This document shows positions 17,478-27,680 of a DNA stretch of 64,000 bases, piece by piece; positions within the stretch are counted from its first letter, which is position 1; every line of letters starts with the position of its first letter. Source of the DNA: UBA2988 sp965237965 (GTDB lineage: Bacteria > Gemmatimonadota > Gemmatimonadetes > Longimicrobiales > Gaopeijiaceae); assembly GCA_965237965.1 (NCBI GenBank), contig CBDEGT010000002.1, positions 1,054,001 to 1,118,000 of the forward strand, given 5' to 3'. A program made the translations under genes and the position numbers. The notes beneath the pieces are model-generated. The model had not been told where the DNA came from. It did not search any database and saw only the letters and a program-made list of their open reading frames with translations.

Positions 17478-20400
17478 ATGCGCGGTCCCCTCCAACTCGG
17501 CGTGGTCCTGGCCCTTGTGGCCGGAACCGTCGCGTCGTGCGTGGTCGGGGACGGGACGTCGGGTCCGGGTCGGTCGGTGCTGGCGACGCTGGCGATCCAG
17601 CCGGTTCTGGGACCGCAGGCGGCGAACAGGGCTCCTCTGGAGATCAACCGGATCCGCCTACGTGTGGCCCAGGAGCCGGGCAACGCGACGCTGCTCGAGA
17701 CGTTCGTGGACGTGGACCCGAGCGCGGCGAGCTGGTCGGTGCCGCTCGAAATCCCACTGGAGCTCGGGGGCGGGGTGGAGGTGACGGTTCACGTGCAGCT
17801 GGTGCACGTGGCCGCGGGCGGTGGGGAGAGCGTGGAGTGGAGCGGAACGCTGGGTCCGTTCACGGTGACGCCGGGCGTGAGGTCGCAGGCGGTGGAGGTG
17901 CCGATGGTACGGGGCCCGCCGGGGAACCTGTCGGTGACGGGGATCGCGGTCCAGCCGAATCCGCCGCCGGCGATCTTCGTCGACCAGACGCTACAGCTGA
18001 CGGCTGAGGTGACGACCTCCGATCCGGGCGTGCAGCCGGTGGTCTTCTGGACGTCGCTGGATGCGGGCGTGGCCGGAGTGAGCGGTACGGGTCGGGTGAC
18101 GCCGGTGGGTGCGGGCACGGCGCGCATCCGTGCGGTGGCGGGCTCGGCGGAGGCTGATGTGAACGTGGTGGTGCGGGAGCGGCCGCCGGAGGCGGACCTC
18201 GCGCTGGAGAAGAGCGTCAGTCGTGCGACGGTGCCGGAGGGTGGGACGGTGGTGTTCCGGCTGGTGGTGCGGAATGCGGGCCCTGAGGCGGCGACCGGGG
18301 TGCGGGTGAGCGATCCGTTGCCGTCGGGTCTGTCGCTGGTGGCGGCGCGTCCGGGTGCGGGGAGCTGGGACGCAGAGAGCGGGGTGTGGAGCGTGGGCAA
18401 CATGGCGCCTGGGGCGGCGGCGACGCTGGAGCTGGAGGTGGTGGCGGAGGAAGGGTCGGGGGGCTCGACGATCACGAACGTGGCGCGTGTCCTGGCACTG
18501 GAGGCGCAGGAGGATCCGAACCCGGCGAACAACCGTGCCGAGGCGACGGTTCGGGTGACGCGCGAGGTCGACGTCAGCGTGAGGAAGCAGGTGGACCGTG
18601 CTGAGGCGGCCGAGGGCCAGACGGTGACGTTCACGGTGCGGGTGGCGAACGCGGGACCGGCCACGGCGACGGGGGTGGTGGTGCAGGAGTCGCTACCGGC
18701 GGGGCTCACGCTGGTGTCGGCAGACGCGAGCCGGGGCCGCTGGAGCGGTACGGAGCGCAGGTGGAGCCTGGGCGATCTGGCGGCTGAGGCGGAGGCGACG
18801 CTGACGGTGGTGGCGCGGGTCGAGGACGCAACGGTGGGCGAGCGGCTGACGAACGTGGCGCGCTACCTGGGCACGACCGGGGTGACGGACAGCAACGCCC
18901 GCAACGACCAGGGCTCGGCGTCGGTGACGGTGAAGGCGGCGGAGCCGGCGGTCGACCTCGACGTGACCAAGGACGCGGCGGCGCCGACCGTGACCGAGCG
19001 CGAGAGGGCGACGTTCGTGATCACGGTGACGAACGTGGGGTCGGGGAACGCGACCGGTGTGGAGGTCGAGGACGTACTCCCGAATGGACTGAGCTACTAC
19101 GACGACTTCCCGAGCCAGGGCAGCTACGACTACTCCACCGGTGTGTGGCAGGTGGGGACGTTGGGTCCGGGCGCGTCGGCGACGCTGGACCTAGTGGTCT
19201 TGGTGGACAGCGGTACGGAAGGGCTGACGATCAGGAACATCGCCGGGGTCAACTCGGTGGATCAGCCGGACGCCGATGCATCGAACGACGCCGGGAGCGC
19301 ATCGGTCACGGTCGTGGCGGCGGCGGACCGGACGTACACGACCGCGGGTAACACCCAGCTCGTTGGTGGGAACTACGCACCGCCGGGGACGCCTTACGCG
19401 TACGATCTCGACAATCTGTTGTTCGGGATCGGTGGCGCAGTGACGACCGTGGGCGCGTTCGCGACACTTCAGGGCGGGACGGTCACGATCGAGGCGGACG
19501 GCGACTTTACGTATCTGCCCCCTGTGGGCTCGCTCATTCAGGACGGGTTTACGTATACGGCGAACGACATCGACGAATACACCGCCTCGATCGCGTTTGA
19601 CGAGATGGTCTGGTATGTGGACAATCGGGCCGCTGGGTTGGGGACGGGGAGCTCCAACGACCCGTTCGGCTTCCTGTCCAGCGCCGAGGGAGCGTCGGGT
19701 CCGGGGGACAACATCTTCGTGCACTACGGTGACGGCACGACGTCAGGCTACGATTACCGACTGAGCCTCCAGGATGATCAGCACCTGATCGGCGAGGCCG
19801 CGGGCCTCACGCTGCCGTTGGTAGGTCTGATCGTGCCGCCGGGCCTCCGGCCAGTGCTCACGAACTCGGACCCGGACGGCGGCCCGGTGATCGGCTTGGC
19901 CAACATCAATCGTGTGGCGGGCCTGCGCATCGAGAACAGCACCGACGTGGCGATCGAAGCGGACGGTGCGTCAGGGGGTGAGCTCGATGCGGTCAGGATC
20001 GATGCCCCCAACGCCGCGGCGCTCGTCTTCACGAACACGACGGACGACTGGAATATAACGGCCTTAGAGGTCTATTCGTCCTCTCCCGAGGGCGGGCTCA
20101 TCGTGAGCGGAGGCGATCCGTACATCGACATCGAGATCTTCAACATCACGTTCGACAACGCCCCGGGCGCTGGGCATGCGGTTTTGATCGAGAACACCAC
20201 CGGCGGCTCCGTGGCCTTCTCTGGCGGGCCGATCTATGAGGACGGCGGGGGTATCCGAATCGCCAATGCGGCGGGCGACGTCGATTTCGATCAATACGTC
20301 GAGGCCTACTACACGTCCGGGCCCGGAGTCGAGGTCGTAAACAGCAGCGGCTCCGTGTGGTTCTACGACCTCGAGGTCTTCACCAACGGTCAGCCCGGCA

Positions 20401-23400
20401 TCCGGCTCAACAACGTCGGGTACGTTTCGATCGATGGTTCCGTGAACACCGTCGACGCGGCGGCGCTCGACATCCGCGAGGCGGACGTGGATCTGACGCT
20501 CTCCGGGGTGTTGTCCGACAACCCGAACGGCAGTGACGCCGTATTCACGCAGAACGTGACGGGCAGCGTCGACATCGACCTCCTCGAGATCGACTACTCC
20601 GGCGGCGGTACGGCGCTGGTCATCGACAACGTCGAGTTCTTCCGCGTGAACGATTCACGTAGCTACGTCAACGCGGGCGGCAGTCAGGGCCTCGACCTGT
20701 TCGACTCCGACGTCGACGTCACGCTCGAGTACATGGACGTCAACCAGTCTCCCTCTCAGGGCATGCACATCGGCGGGATGACGGGCCTGCTCGACATTGG
20801 TGGCGGGCAGATCGTCGATGCTCAGGACGTTGGGATCCGGATCGAGAACACATCAAACGCGGTGTTCTCCTTTCTGGGGAGTGTAGAATTCTCTACCGGG
20901 TACGTGTTCTACGCCACCGGGAACGCGAACTCGACCCTGGACATCGGCGCTTCTCTCACGGCCGAAGGTGGCCCGGGGGTCTTCCTCGACGGGAATACCG
21001 GTAGCCAGCTCTTCTTCTCCGGGCAGTTGGATCTCCTAACTAACGCCAACGACGCTTTCATCGCGACCGGCGGCGGTACCGTAGAAGTGACGGGAGTTCC
21101 ATCCGTGATCACCACGACGACCGGAACGCCCGTCGAGATCGACGGGACTACGATCGGATCAGGTGGCGTGACGTTCGAGTCGGTTTCGACGAACGGTGCC
21201 GGAATAGGCATTCTGCTCAACAACGCTGGGTCCGGCCCGTTCACCGTGACCGGGACGGGCGTCGAGGACTCCGGCGGCGATATCCAGAACACGGTCGTGT
21301 ACGGCGTCGATATCGGTTCAGCCGGGCTCATCACCTTCAATGAGCTCAGGGTCGCCAACCCGGCCAACATCGGTATGTGGGTTTTGGATGTGCCCAGCCT
21401 GACCCTGGACGACGTGACCCTGTTCGGCAGCGACTCCCGGAACCTCTTCGTACAGGAGGTGCAGGGTCCCACGTCGATCACGAACTCGTCGATCACCGGC
21501 AGCAAACACGGCAACATCTACTCAATTTCGGACGGAGACGCGACGCTCGACGTATCGGGTACGGGCTGGGGCTCCAACCCCCCGCCCAGCGGACCCGTGA
21601 CCGACGCGGATCTCTTCATCACCGTTACCGGCTTGGCGGACGTCGATGTCACCGTAATGGGCTCATCGTTCGGGCTCGGCTCCAGCAACGTGCGGACCGA
21701 TCTACGCGCAACCGCCACAGTGGGCTCGATACTTGACATCACGATCGAGGGCAACGGGTTCGACAACATTGGCGGCAAGCACGGCGTTTCGCTCGAGAGC
21801 CTCGGTGGCATGATTCACGGGAAGATTCAGAACGGCAATAACTTCTACGTCACCGGCCAGCACGGCGTCAACCTGCTGGCGCAGCAAGGAGCCCTGTTCG
21901 CGGATGTCTCGGGCAACACTTTCGACGACACCAACTTCAACGGGGTGGAGTTCGCCACGCTCGGCACGGGGCAGCTCGACGTGCGCATCGCCGACAATAC
22001 GTTTACGGGGGCGATCACCGGTCCTCTGACCGGGATCCACGGCGTCCTGGATGGCTCTCGCCGCGCGCGGGTCTCGATTCACGGCAACACGATCGATTCG
22101 CAGACGGAAGGGGGGATCCACATCGAGGCCGGGAACCAGGGCCTGTCCTCGACGCTCGATGTAGACCTGTCAATCACGCAGAACGACGTCGACCATTCGG
22201 GTCCCTTCTTCCCGATCGAGGTGATCCAGGGCGAGTCCACCACGATGTGTATGAACGTGGCCGGGAACCTCACGTCCGGCGCCGCTCCCGCGCGCATCCA
22301 GCTGACGCAGGCCTCCGACGCGGTCAACAACTTCCAGGTTGAGCGCATCAACGGAGGCTCGGGGACGATAGACGATCCCTCGGATATCAGGGATGACGTC
22401 CGTGACCAGAATCCGGATGCCGACAATGCGGCGGCCGTGGTGGTCACCGATTTCGAAGGCGTGCCCCACGGTGCGTGCACGGATGTGACCCTCCCGAACA
22501 GCGCGACCAACGGCCCGCCGGCCGCGCATCCACAGTCGGTCACGACCGACGGCGTGACGCCGCTAGCGATCCTTCTCACCGGCTCGGACACGGACGGGGA
22601 CAACCTATCGTTCTCGATCGCCGTGCAGCCAAGCACGGGTTCGCTCGGTGCGATCACACTGATCGATGCGACCAGCGCGTCCGTTCAGTACACCCCTGGC
22701 TCGGGCGCGGACCCGTTCACGTTCGACGTGGACGACGGCTCGGGTACGATCTCGCAGGCGGTCGTGAACGTGTCGAACGCCGCACCGGCGGTGCAGCCGA
22801 TCAGCTATACAACGGCAGGCAACACGCAGCTCGCGGCCGGAGGGTTCGCTGCACCGACCACTCCGACCGTGGTTGACGCGGCGAACATCTTCGATCCCAC
22901 GCCTCCGCTCACGGCGGTCAACGCAGGCACGTTCGCGACGACGCTGGGCGGGGTCGTGACGCTCAACGCCGACGGGAGCTTCCTCTATACTACGCCGGTG
23001 GGGTTTACGGGCGGCGACGATGATTTCGTCGTGGACGCCGGGGCGGGCGGCACCGCTGCCGTGACCATCACCGTGACGAACTTGGTCTGGTTCGTCGATA
23101 ACACGGAGCCGCCCGGCGGTCTCGGGCTCTCCTACAGCCCCTTCTCCAATCTGCAGGCCGCCGAGTCCACGAGCGGGATCGACCATTACATCTTCGTGCA
23201 CTTCGGGGACGGGACCACCACCGGACTCGACGATCTGATCACGCTAAAGAGAGGCCAGCACCTAATCGGAGAGGCCGCCGGGCTCACGGTCCCGGGTGTG
23301 CCTGGACCCATCGTGGCAGCTGGTGGACCGAGACCGCACATCACGGAAGGCAACGACCCCTTCGCGACGGTAATACTGGAGGAGGATACCGAGGTCAGGG

Positions 23401-25694
23401 GCTTCGATCTCAGCAACACCGTCAACAGCCCGGTGATCTCTGCGAACGGTGTCGACCTCGGCGTGACGACCATCGACGATGTGAGCATCCTGGCGGGCTC
23501 CAGTGAGGGAATCGAGCTGAACAGCACCACCGGGTCGATCGACCTCACCAACATCGCCATCGACGTCTTCGGGGTGGGCTTCGATGTGTTCGGCGGCGAG
23601 CCGAACGTGACGTACGACGGCACGATCATCTCGGAGTTCCAGGATGTCATTAGAGTCAACAGCACCAGCGGAGGGTCCATCTCGTTCCTGAACGGTCCCT
23701 TCACCGCGACGAATTCTAGCCCGGCGATTCGTGCGATCTCGGTCCCGGGGTCGCTCAGCATCGACAACGTGTCGCTTCCGCGAGGGCCGGGGGGCGTCCA
23801 GATCCAGAATAGTGACGGGACCTTCACGTTCACCAACCTCGATATCGACAACGTGTTCAGCGTTCCGTTCGATGTCGATGGCGGCGCGCCCAACGTCTCG
23901 GTGGACGTGTCGCCGACGACGATCACGAATTCGCAGAACCCCGTCCTGACGATCCGGAACACTACCGGAGGCTCCGTCGATTTCACAGGTGGCTCGATCA
24001 CGGACACGGGCGGTAACGGTATCGTGATCGAGGACGCCGTCGGGGCGGTATCGATCGCGAACACGGTTACCATCACCAACCCGAACACCATCGGGGCCGC
24101 GGCAGGCGTCTACCTGAACAACGTGGCGGGCGACGTCACGTTCGGCGACCTGAACATGACCACCACGGACGTACCAGGGCTGTTGGCGGCCGGTGGCAGC
24201 GGCCTTCTGACGATCACTTCTGGCGTAATCGACGCTACCAATAGCGCGGCAGTGGACGCCAGCGGGCACTCGTTGGACGTGTCCCTCGCTTCCGTTTCCT
24301 CGAGCAACTCGACCGACGTGGGAATTCGGCTGGCCAGCTCCTCGGGGACGTTCACCAGCACGGGTGGTTTGATCGACGATCCGTTTGACGTGGCGTTCCG
24401 GTTGAATGTGAATAGCGGCCTAGCGTTCGCATACGGCGGAAACGTGACGAGCCTCGCAGGCACCCCGACATCCTTCATCGAAGGCTTGACCAACACCGCC
24501 GGAAGCTCCTTCCAGTTCGACGGGAACCTCACGCACGTGAACGCCACGCCGAGTGCGGCCGGCATTCTCCTGGTGGGCAACACCGGGTCGGTGTTCACCT
24601 TCAACGGCACGGTCGACGTGACCACGGACGACGTTGCGCTTAGCGCTGTTGGCGGAGGCACGGTTGAGGTTCTGGGTGCCGACAACAAGTTCACCTCGGG
24701 AGTCGCTCGGGCCGTGTACCTGGTCGATCTGGAGGGCACGAGCATCATTGACAACTCGTCCATCACGTCGTCCGGGGCGTCCGGCTCTGCGGATGGATTC
24801 CTGGTCGGTCAGACAGTGGGCGCCTCGACCGTTCAGGTTTACAATAGCTCGATCGATGCCAACGGTTTCGACGGGATGTTCGTGACCGCGACAGGCGGCG
24901 ACCTCACCGTCGACCTCTCGGGTACCAGCATCACGAACAACAACGATGCGGGATTCCATGCCCAGGCTTTGGTAGCGGGCAGCATCACGCTCAACGTCGA
25001 TGACGTCATCGGGCCGAACATCTTCTCCAACAACGATTACGGCATCCACGTAGAGGGCGGCGGGACTGCCGTCGTCGACTTCACGATCGACGGGAACCAG
25101 ATCGACAGCTCGAACCAGTACGGGATCGTGGTGGACTACGGAGCGACAGGAGCCGGTACCACCGGCGCCATCCGCCAGAACACGATCGACGGAGCCGGCT
25201 TAGACGGGATCGTGCTATTAGGCGACGGCGACGGGTTGGGCACGTTCGAGATCGACTCGAACACGCTCATGGGGATCGCGAACGGCGGGATCTTGGCGAA
25301 CACGAGCAGCAGCGTGCCCGGGGACGCGAGTGACCTCTCGCTCACGCTCGTGAACAATCAGATGGAGGTCACGGAGGGAGGGATCGGGATCTGGCTCGAC
25401 TCCAACGAGACAGGCAGGATCTGCACGCAGGTGGGTGGTTCGGGACAGGAGAACGCCTTCACGTTCACGGGAAGCAGCACAGGCACCGGCATCATCGCGC
25501 AACTGCTCAACGACAACGGAACGTTCCAGGTCGAGGGGCTCGCCCTGGGACCTCTGGATGAAATCGCGCTCGGAGCCCAGCTCGCGACGGACAACACCTT
25601 CCTGGCGGGCATCCCCACGGAAGTGTTGGTCCTGCCGCCGGGCAACACGCTGTACACGGGTATCTCCAACGGAACCTGTAGGGACGTGCCGTAG
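17478..25694 (+). CDS. Giant lipoprotein with Ig-like, DUF11 and two beta-helix modules
   Basis: 2738 residues from the ATG at 17478. The N-terminus is a lipoprotein signal ('LALVAGTVASC', lipobox V-A-S-C), so the protein should be lipid-anchored and, from its make-up, displayed on the surface. Order: BIG2-like Ig domain (~155-233), three DUF11 repeats (~237-615, each ending 'TNVAR..' then an Asn/Asp-rich stretch), a linker 'TYTTAGNTQL', right-handed beta-helix module 1 (~710-1670), a cadherin/Ig-like domain (~1675-1770), a second 'ISYTTAGNTQL' linker and beta-helix module 2 (~1870-2700) full of N-T-T-G-G turns. No autotransporter barrel or sorting tag is visible at the C-terminus. Likely role: adhesion or surface polysaccharide contact (inference). 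Paralogue: 12128-16505. Confidence 0.85.
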   Translation: MRGPLQLGVVLALVAGTVASCVVGDGTSGPGRSVLATLAIQPVLGPQAANRAPLEINRIRLRVAQEPGNATLLETFVDVDPSAASWSVPLEIPLELGGGVEVTVHVQLVHVAAGGGESVEWSGTLGPFTVTPGVRSQAVEVPMVRGPPGNLSVTGIAVQPNPPPAIFVDQTLQLTAEVTTSDPGVQPVVFWTSLDAGVAGVSGTGRVTPVGAGTARIRAVAGSAEADVNVVVRERPPEADLALEKSVSRATVPEGGTVVFRLVVRNAGPEAATGVRVSDPLPSGLSLVAARPGAGSWDAESGVWSVGNMAPGAAATLELEVVAEEGSGGSTITNVARVLALEAQEDPNPANNRAEATVRVTREVDVSVRKQVDRAEAAEGQTVTFTVRVANAGPATATGVVVQESLPAGLTLVSADASRGRWSGTERRWSLGDLAAEAEATLTVVARVEDATVGERLTNVARYLGTTGVTDSNARNDQGSASVTVKAAEPAVDLDVTKDAAAPTVTERERATFVITVTNVGSGNATGVEVEDVLPNGLSYYDDFPSQGSYDYSTGVWQVGTLGPGASATLDLVVLVDSGTEGLTIRNIAGVNSVDQPDADASNDAGSASVTVVAAADRTYTTAGNTQLVGGNYAPPGTPYAYDLDNLLFGIGGAVTTVGAFATLQGGTVTIEADGDFTYLPPVGSLIQDGFTYTANDIDEYTASIAFDEMVWYVDNRAAGLGTGSSNDPFGFLSSAEGASGPGDNIFVHYGDGTTSGYDYRLSLQDDQHLIGEAAGLTLPLVGLIVPPGLRPVLTNSDPDGGPVIGLANINRVAGLRIENSTDVAIEADGASGGELDAVRIDAPNAAALVFTNTTDDWNITALEVYSSSPEGGLIVSGGDPYIDIEIFNITFDNAPGAGHAVLIENTTGGSVAFSGGPIYEDGGGIRIANAAGDVDFDQYVEAYYTSGPGVEVVNSSGSVWFYDLEVFTNGQPGIRLNNVGYVSIDGSVNTVDAAALDIREADVDLTLSGVLSDNPNGSDAVFTQNVTGSVDIDLLEIDYSGGGTALVIDNVEFFRVNDSRSYVNAGGSQGLDLFDSDVDVTLEYMDVNQSPSQGMHIGGMTGLLDIGGGQIVDAQDVGIRIENTSNAVFSFLGSVEFSTGYVFYATGNANSTLDIGASLTAEGGPGVFLDGNTGSQLFFSGQLDLLTNANDAFIATGGGTVEVTGVPSVITTTTGTPVEIDGTTIGSGGVTFESVSTNGAGIGILLNNAGSGPFTVTGTGVEDSGGDIQNTVVYGVDIGSAGLITFNELRVANPANIGMWVLDVPSLTLDDVTLFGSDSRNLFVQEVQGPTSITNSSITGSKHGNIYSISDGDATLDVSGTGWGSNPPPSGPVTDADLFITVTGLADVDVTVMGSSFGLGSSNVRTDLRATATVGSILDITIEGNGFDNIGGKHGVSLESLGGMIHGKIQNGNNFYVTGQHGVNLLAQQGALFADVSGNTFDDTNFNGVEFATLGTGQLDVRIADNTFTGAITGPLTGIHGVLDGSRRARVSIHGNTIDSQTEGGIHIEAGNQGLSSTLDVDLSITQNDVDHSGPFFPIEVIQGESTTMCMNVAGNLTSGAAPARIQLTQASDAVNNFQVERINGGSGTIDDPSDIRDDVRDQNPDADNAAAVVVTDFEGVPHGACTDVTLPNSATNGPPAAHPQSVTTDGVTPLAILLTGSDTDGDNLSFSIAVQPSTGSLGAITLIDATSASVQYTPGSGADPFTFDVDDGSGTISQAVVNVSNAAPAVQPISYTTAGNTQLAAGGFAAPTTPTVVDAANIFDPTPPLTAVNAGTFATTLGGVVTLNADGSFLYTTPVGFTGGDDDFVVDAGAGGTAAVTITVTNLVWFVDNTEPPGGLGLSYSPFSNLQAAESTSGIDHYIFVHFGDGTTTGLDDLITLKRGQHLIGEAAGLTVPGVPGPIVAAGGPRPHITEGNDPFATVILEEDTEVRGFDLSNTVNSPVISANGVDLGVTTIDDVSILAGSSEGIELNSTTGSIDLTNIAIDVFGVGFDVFGGEPNVTYDGTIISEFQDVIRVNSTSGGSISFLNGPFTATNSSPAIRAISVPGSLSIDNVSLPRGPGGVQIQNSDGTFTFTNLDIDNVFSVPFDVDGGAPNVSVDVSPTTITNSQNPVLTIRNTTGGSVDFTGGSITDTGGNGIVIEDAVGAVSIANTVTITNPNTIGAAAGVYLNNVAGDVTFGDLNMTTTDVPGLLAAGGSGLLTITSGVIDATNSAAVDASGHSLDVSLASVSSSNSTDVGIRLASSSGTFTSTGGLIDDPFDVAFRLNVNSGLAFAYGGNVTSLAGTPTSFIEGLTNTAGSSFQFDGNLTHVNATPSAAGILLVGNTGSVFTFNGTVDVTTDDVALSAVGGGTVEVLGADNKFTSGVARAVYLVDLEGTSIIDNSSITSSGASGSADGFLVGQTVGASTVQVYNSSIDANGFDGMFVTATGGDLTVDLSGTSITNNNDAGFHAQALVAGSITLNVDDVIGPNIFSNNDYGIHVEGGGTAVVDFTIDGNQIDSSNQYGIVVDYGATGAGTTGAIRQNTIDGAGLDGIVLLGDGDGLGTFEIDSNTLMGIANGGILANTSSSVPGDASDLSLTLVNNQMEVTEGGIGIWLDSNETGRICTQVGGSGQENAFTFTGSSTGTGIIAQLLNDNGTFQVEGLALGPLDEIALGAQLATDNTFLAGIPTEVLVLPPGNTLYTGISNGTCRDVP

Positions 25695-25744
25695 TGAGCA
25701 GCGTGACCCGCACGAAGCCCATCGCTCCACCCAGGAGCTGGTAG

Positions 25745-26278
25745 CTACTCCGGTCCAGTCGTGAAGGCGAAGGCGAGCCCGTACGTCCCGGTCGGGTCGC
25801 GCCATTCGGGGCCGCTGTGAGACTGGCCCATTGGCATTCCCATCGCGCTCATCCCCATGACCATGTCGAGGGTCACCCACTCTCCCCCGAGTGTGGGGCC
25901 CTTTAGCTCCAGGTCGACGATGGCCCCGTCGGCGTCCGTCAGACGTCCGCCTACGTGGATCGTGTACCGGGTGGACGGCACGAGGGGTTGGTTCGGCGTG
26001 AACCTCAGGCCCTTGCCGTCCGCCGTTCGTGACCAGGTACCTGCCACGACTGGTCCGGGACAGTCCCCCACTTGGAGAGCTATGGGGTGCCGGGCTCCGG
26101 ACGCGATGGGAGAATCGAACCGCACCTCGATCTGAGGGCTGACCTCGACGCTCGTAGCTCCGGCGATCGGGACGACCGCGACCAGTGAGGTCGTCCCGAC
26201 CTCCACCGAAGTTCCCGTCGAGCATGCAGCAACCAGCAGGGGGACTGCAGCCGAGCCAACCAGTCGCTTTGTGTTCAC
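25745..26278 (-). CDS. Lipoprotein with SbsA-type Ig-like domain
   Basis: 177 residues from a GTG at 26278, chosen because it puts a short basic end before the hydrophobic 'LVGSAAVPLLVAAC' signal with lipobox V-A-A-C; the frame is open to a TTG at 26308. The mature part has the Big_5/SbsA Ig pattern: 'PIAGATSVEVSPQIEVRFDSPI', a middle 'RFTPNQPLVPSTRYTIHVGG' and a Met-rich segment 'DMVMGMSAMGMPMGQ', which could bind copper or another soft metal (inference). It converges on the giant surface protein gene with 50 bp between stops. Confidence 0.72.
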   Translation of the reverse strand: MNTKRLVGSAAVPLLVAACSTGTSVEVGTTSLVAVVPIAGATSVEVSPQIEVRFDSPIASGARHPIALQVGDCPGPVVAGTWSRTADGKGLRFTPNQPLVPSTRYTIHVGGRLTDADGAIVDLELKGPTLGGEWVTLDMVMGMSAMGMPMGQSHSGPEWRDPTGTYGLAFAFTTGPE

Positions 26279-26469
26279 CCGGGCGGCCCCTGCAATCGCC
26301 GTAGGCAATGCCCGGCCGTTGCGTCGTCGCGGAACCCTTTGGGCGCCGGATCAGGTTCATCAGGAGCCCGATGCTGCCGCGCCGCGCACGCAGTGACGGT
26401 GTATCGCGTGGGGTGGCGGGCCACGTGCGCCCGAAGCATCGGCAAGCATCCAAGGAGAGACGTCGTAGC

Positions 26470-26835
26470 GTGCCCACGCGTAGTCTTCGGATCGTACATC
26501 GTCCCAGTGGTCAGGTCCTGGCGGAAGGGCCGCCAGGATGGGGCATCACACGCTTCGAGGGAAACTACTACGTCCGCCGCAAGTATCTGCGCACGTCGGC
26601 GCTGAAGGCAAAGTGGGTGCCGGGAGTGTGCCTGTACAAGGGACTGTACGTCTGGCTGGATCTCCGACTGCCCGACGAGAGACGCGTGCGTAACCTCGGC
26701 TGGTTCTACTGGCTTCCCAATCCCCTGCTACCGTTCGTAGCCTTCCGTGTGGCGTTCGACGGAGGCCACTCGGACCTCCTGATCGAGGAGTCGGAAGCCC
26801 CCCAATCGTCACCGCACCCACGATGGCGCCTATGA
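26470..26835 (+). CDS. DUF427-like protein
   Basis: 121 residues from a GTG at 26470 with an AAGGAGA ribosome site ~10 bases upstream; the longer open frame to 26308 has Arg-rich, non-conserved sequence. The body shows the DUF427 pattern: 'GNYYVRRKYLRTSALKAKW', 'CLYKGLYVWLDL' where the family has a C-P-Y/W-K-G core, then 'WFYWLPNPLLPFVAFRVAF' matching the family's Y-P-x-P...VAF end. Function of the family is unclear. Its end overlaps the convergent PPTase gene by 6 bp. Confidence 0.6.
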   Translation: MPTRSLRIVHRPSGQVLAEGPPGWGITRFEGNYYVRRKYLRTSALKAKWVPGVCLYKGLYVWLDLRLPDERRVRNLGWFYWLPNPLLPFVAFRVAFDGGHSDLLIEESEAPQSSPHPRWRL

Positions 26836-27570
26836 GAGCTGTTGCCGGCGCGTCACGACCGTGACGTCCATAGCGCCACAACGGCGGATGCAGAGCGATA
26901 CGATGTGCTCTCCGGTCGGGCGGTACTGGAGGAACTGCCACGCCTCCCCGTCGTCATCGGTTCCGGGATCAACCTCAATGTGGGGACCGTTGCCATCGTC
27001 GAGAACCATCGCGAAGCGGTCGAGCGGGATCCGGAGCCCCTGACCTCGCGCCTTGATGTAGCTCTCTTTGAGGGTCCAGTAGTCGTAGAAGCAGCGCAGC
27101 TGCTCGTCGGGCGGCAGCGCGTGTAGGGCGGCGGCTTCCTGGGGTGCGAAGAAGCGGTCGGCGATACCGAGCACGGACTTGGACCTCACCCGTTCGGCGT
27201 CCACACCCACGTCCGTGTCCCGGGCGACCGCGCACACCACCAGCCCGCTTGTGTGGGAGAGATTAAAGCTCAGCCGTGGTTGGTCGTGTCCAGAGATGTG
27301 GGGGCGGCCGTATTCGTCGGCCGCGAAGCGCCAGTCGGCAGGGGCCACCGACGCGTACCTCGAGAGAACGGTACGCACGAGCACCCGTGTGGCCAGGAAG
27401 AGCAGTCGATCGGGTTCGCGGTGGAAGCGTTCGAGGCGCACGATCTCGTCGTGCGTGAGGATCGCGCGGGCGTCCGCACGGGATGCCGAGCCGAGCTCCG
27501 CGGGATCCGCCCACCAGATGTGCGCCTCGTTCTGCGGAAGCGCCATTCGACCGAGCACCGCGCGGTTCAT
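26830..27570 (-). CDS. 4'-phosphopantetheinyl transferase, Sfp type
   Basis: Transfers the phosphopantetheine arm of CoA to carrier-protein serines. 246 residues from the ATG at 27570 (a second Met at 27546 is possible). Hallmarks of the Sfp/AcpT superfamily: 'FNLSHTSGL' near residue 103, Mg2+-binding 'GVDAERV' at 122-128, 'FFAPQEAAAL' and 'YWTLKESYIKARGQGL' at 164-179. In this minus-strand cluster it is the obvious activator of the ACP at 32068. It is last in the cluster, after the RiPP precursor. Confidence 0.92.
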   Translation of the reverse strand: MNRAVLGRMALPQNEAHIWWADPAELGSASRADARAILTHDEIVRLERFHREPDRLLFLATRVLVRTVLSRYASVAPADWRFAADEYGRPHISGHDQPRLSFNLSHTSGLVVCAVARDTDVGVDAERVRSKSVLGIADRFFAPQEAAALHALPPDEQLRCFYDYWTLKESYIKARGQGLRIPLDRFAMVLDDGNGPHIEVDPGTDDDGEAWQFLQYRPTGEHIVSLCIRRCGAMDVTVVTRRQQLS

Positions 27571-27680
27571 TCGATCACCCGCTACAGAAACGAGGACGGG
27601 TGGCCAACGCCCGAGCCGTGCGGCGTCGACCACCCGATGGAGGGGAGCGGGGGAGCCCCGAAGTTGAGGCTCCCCGAAAC

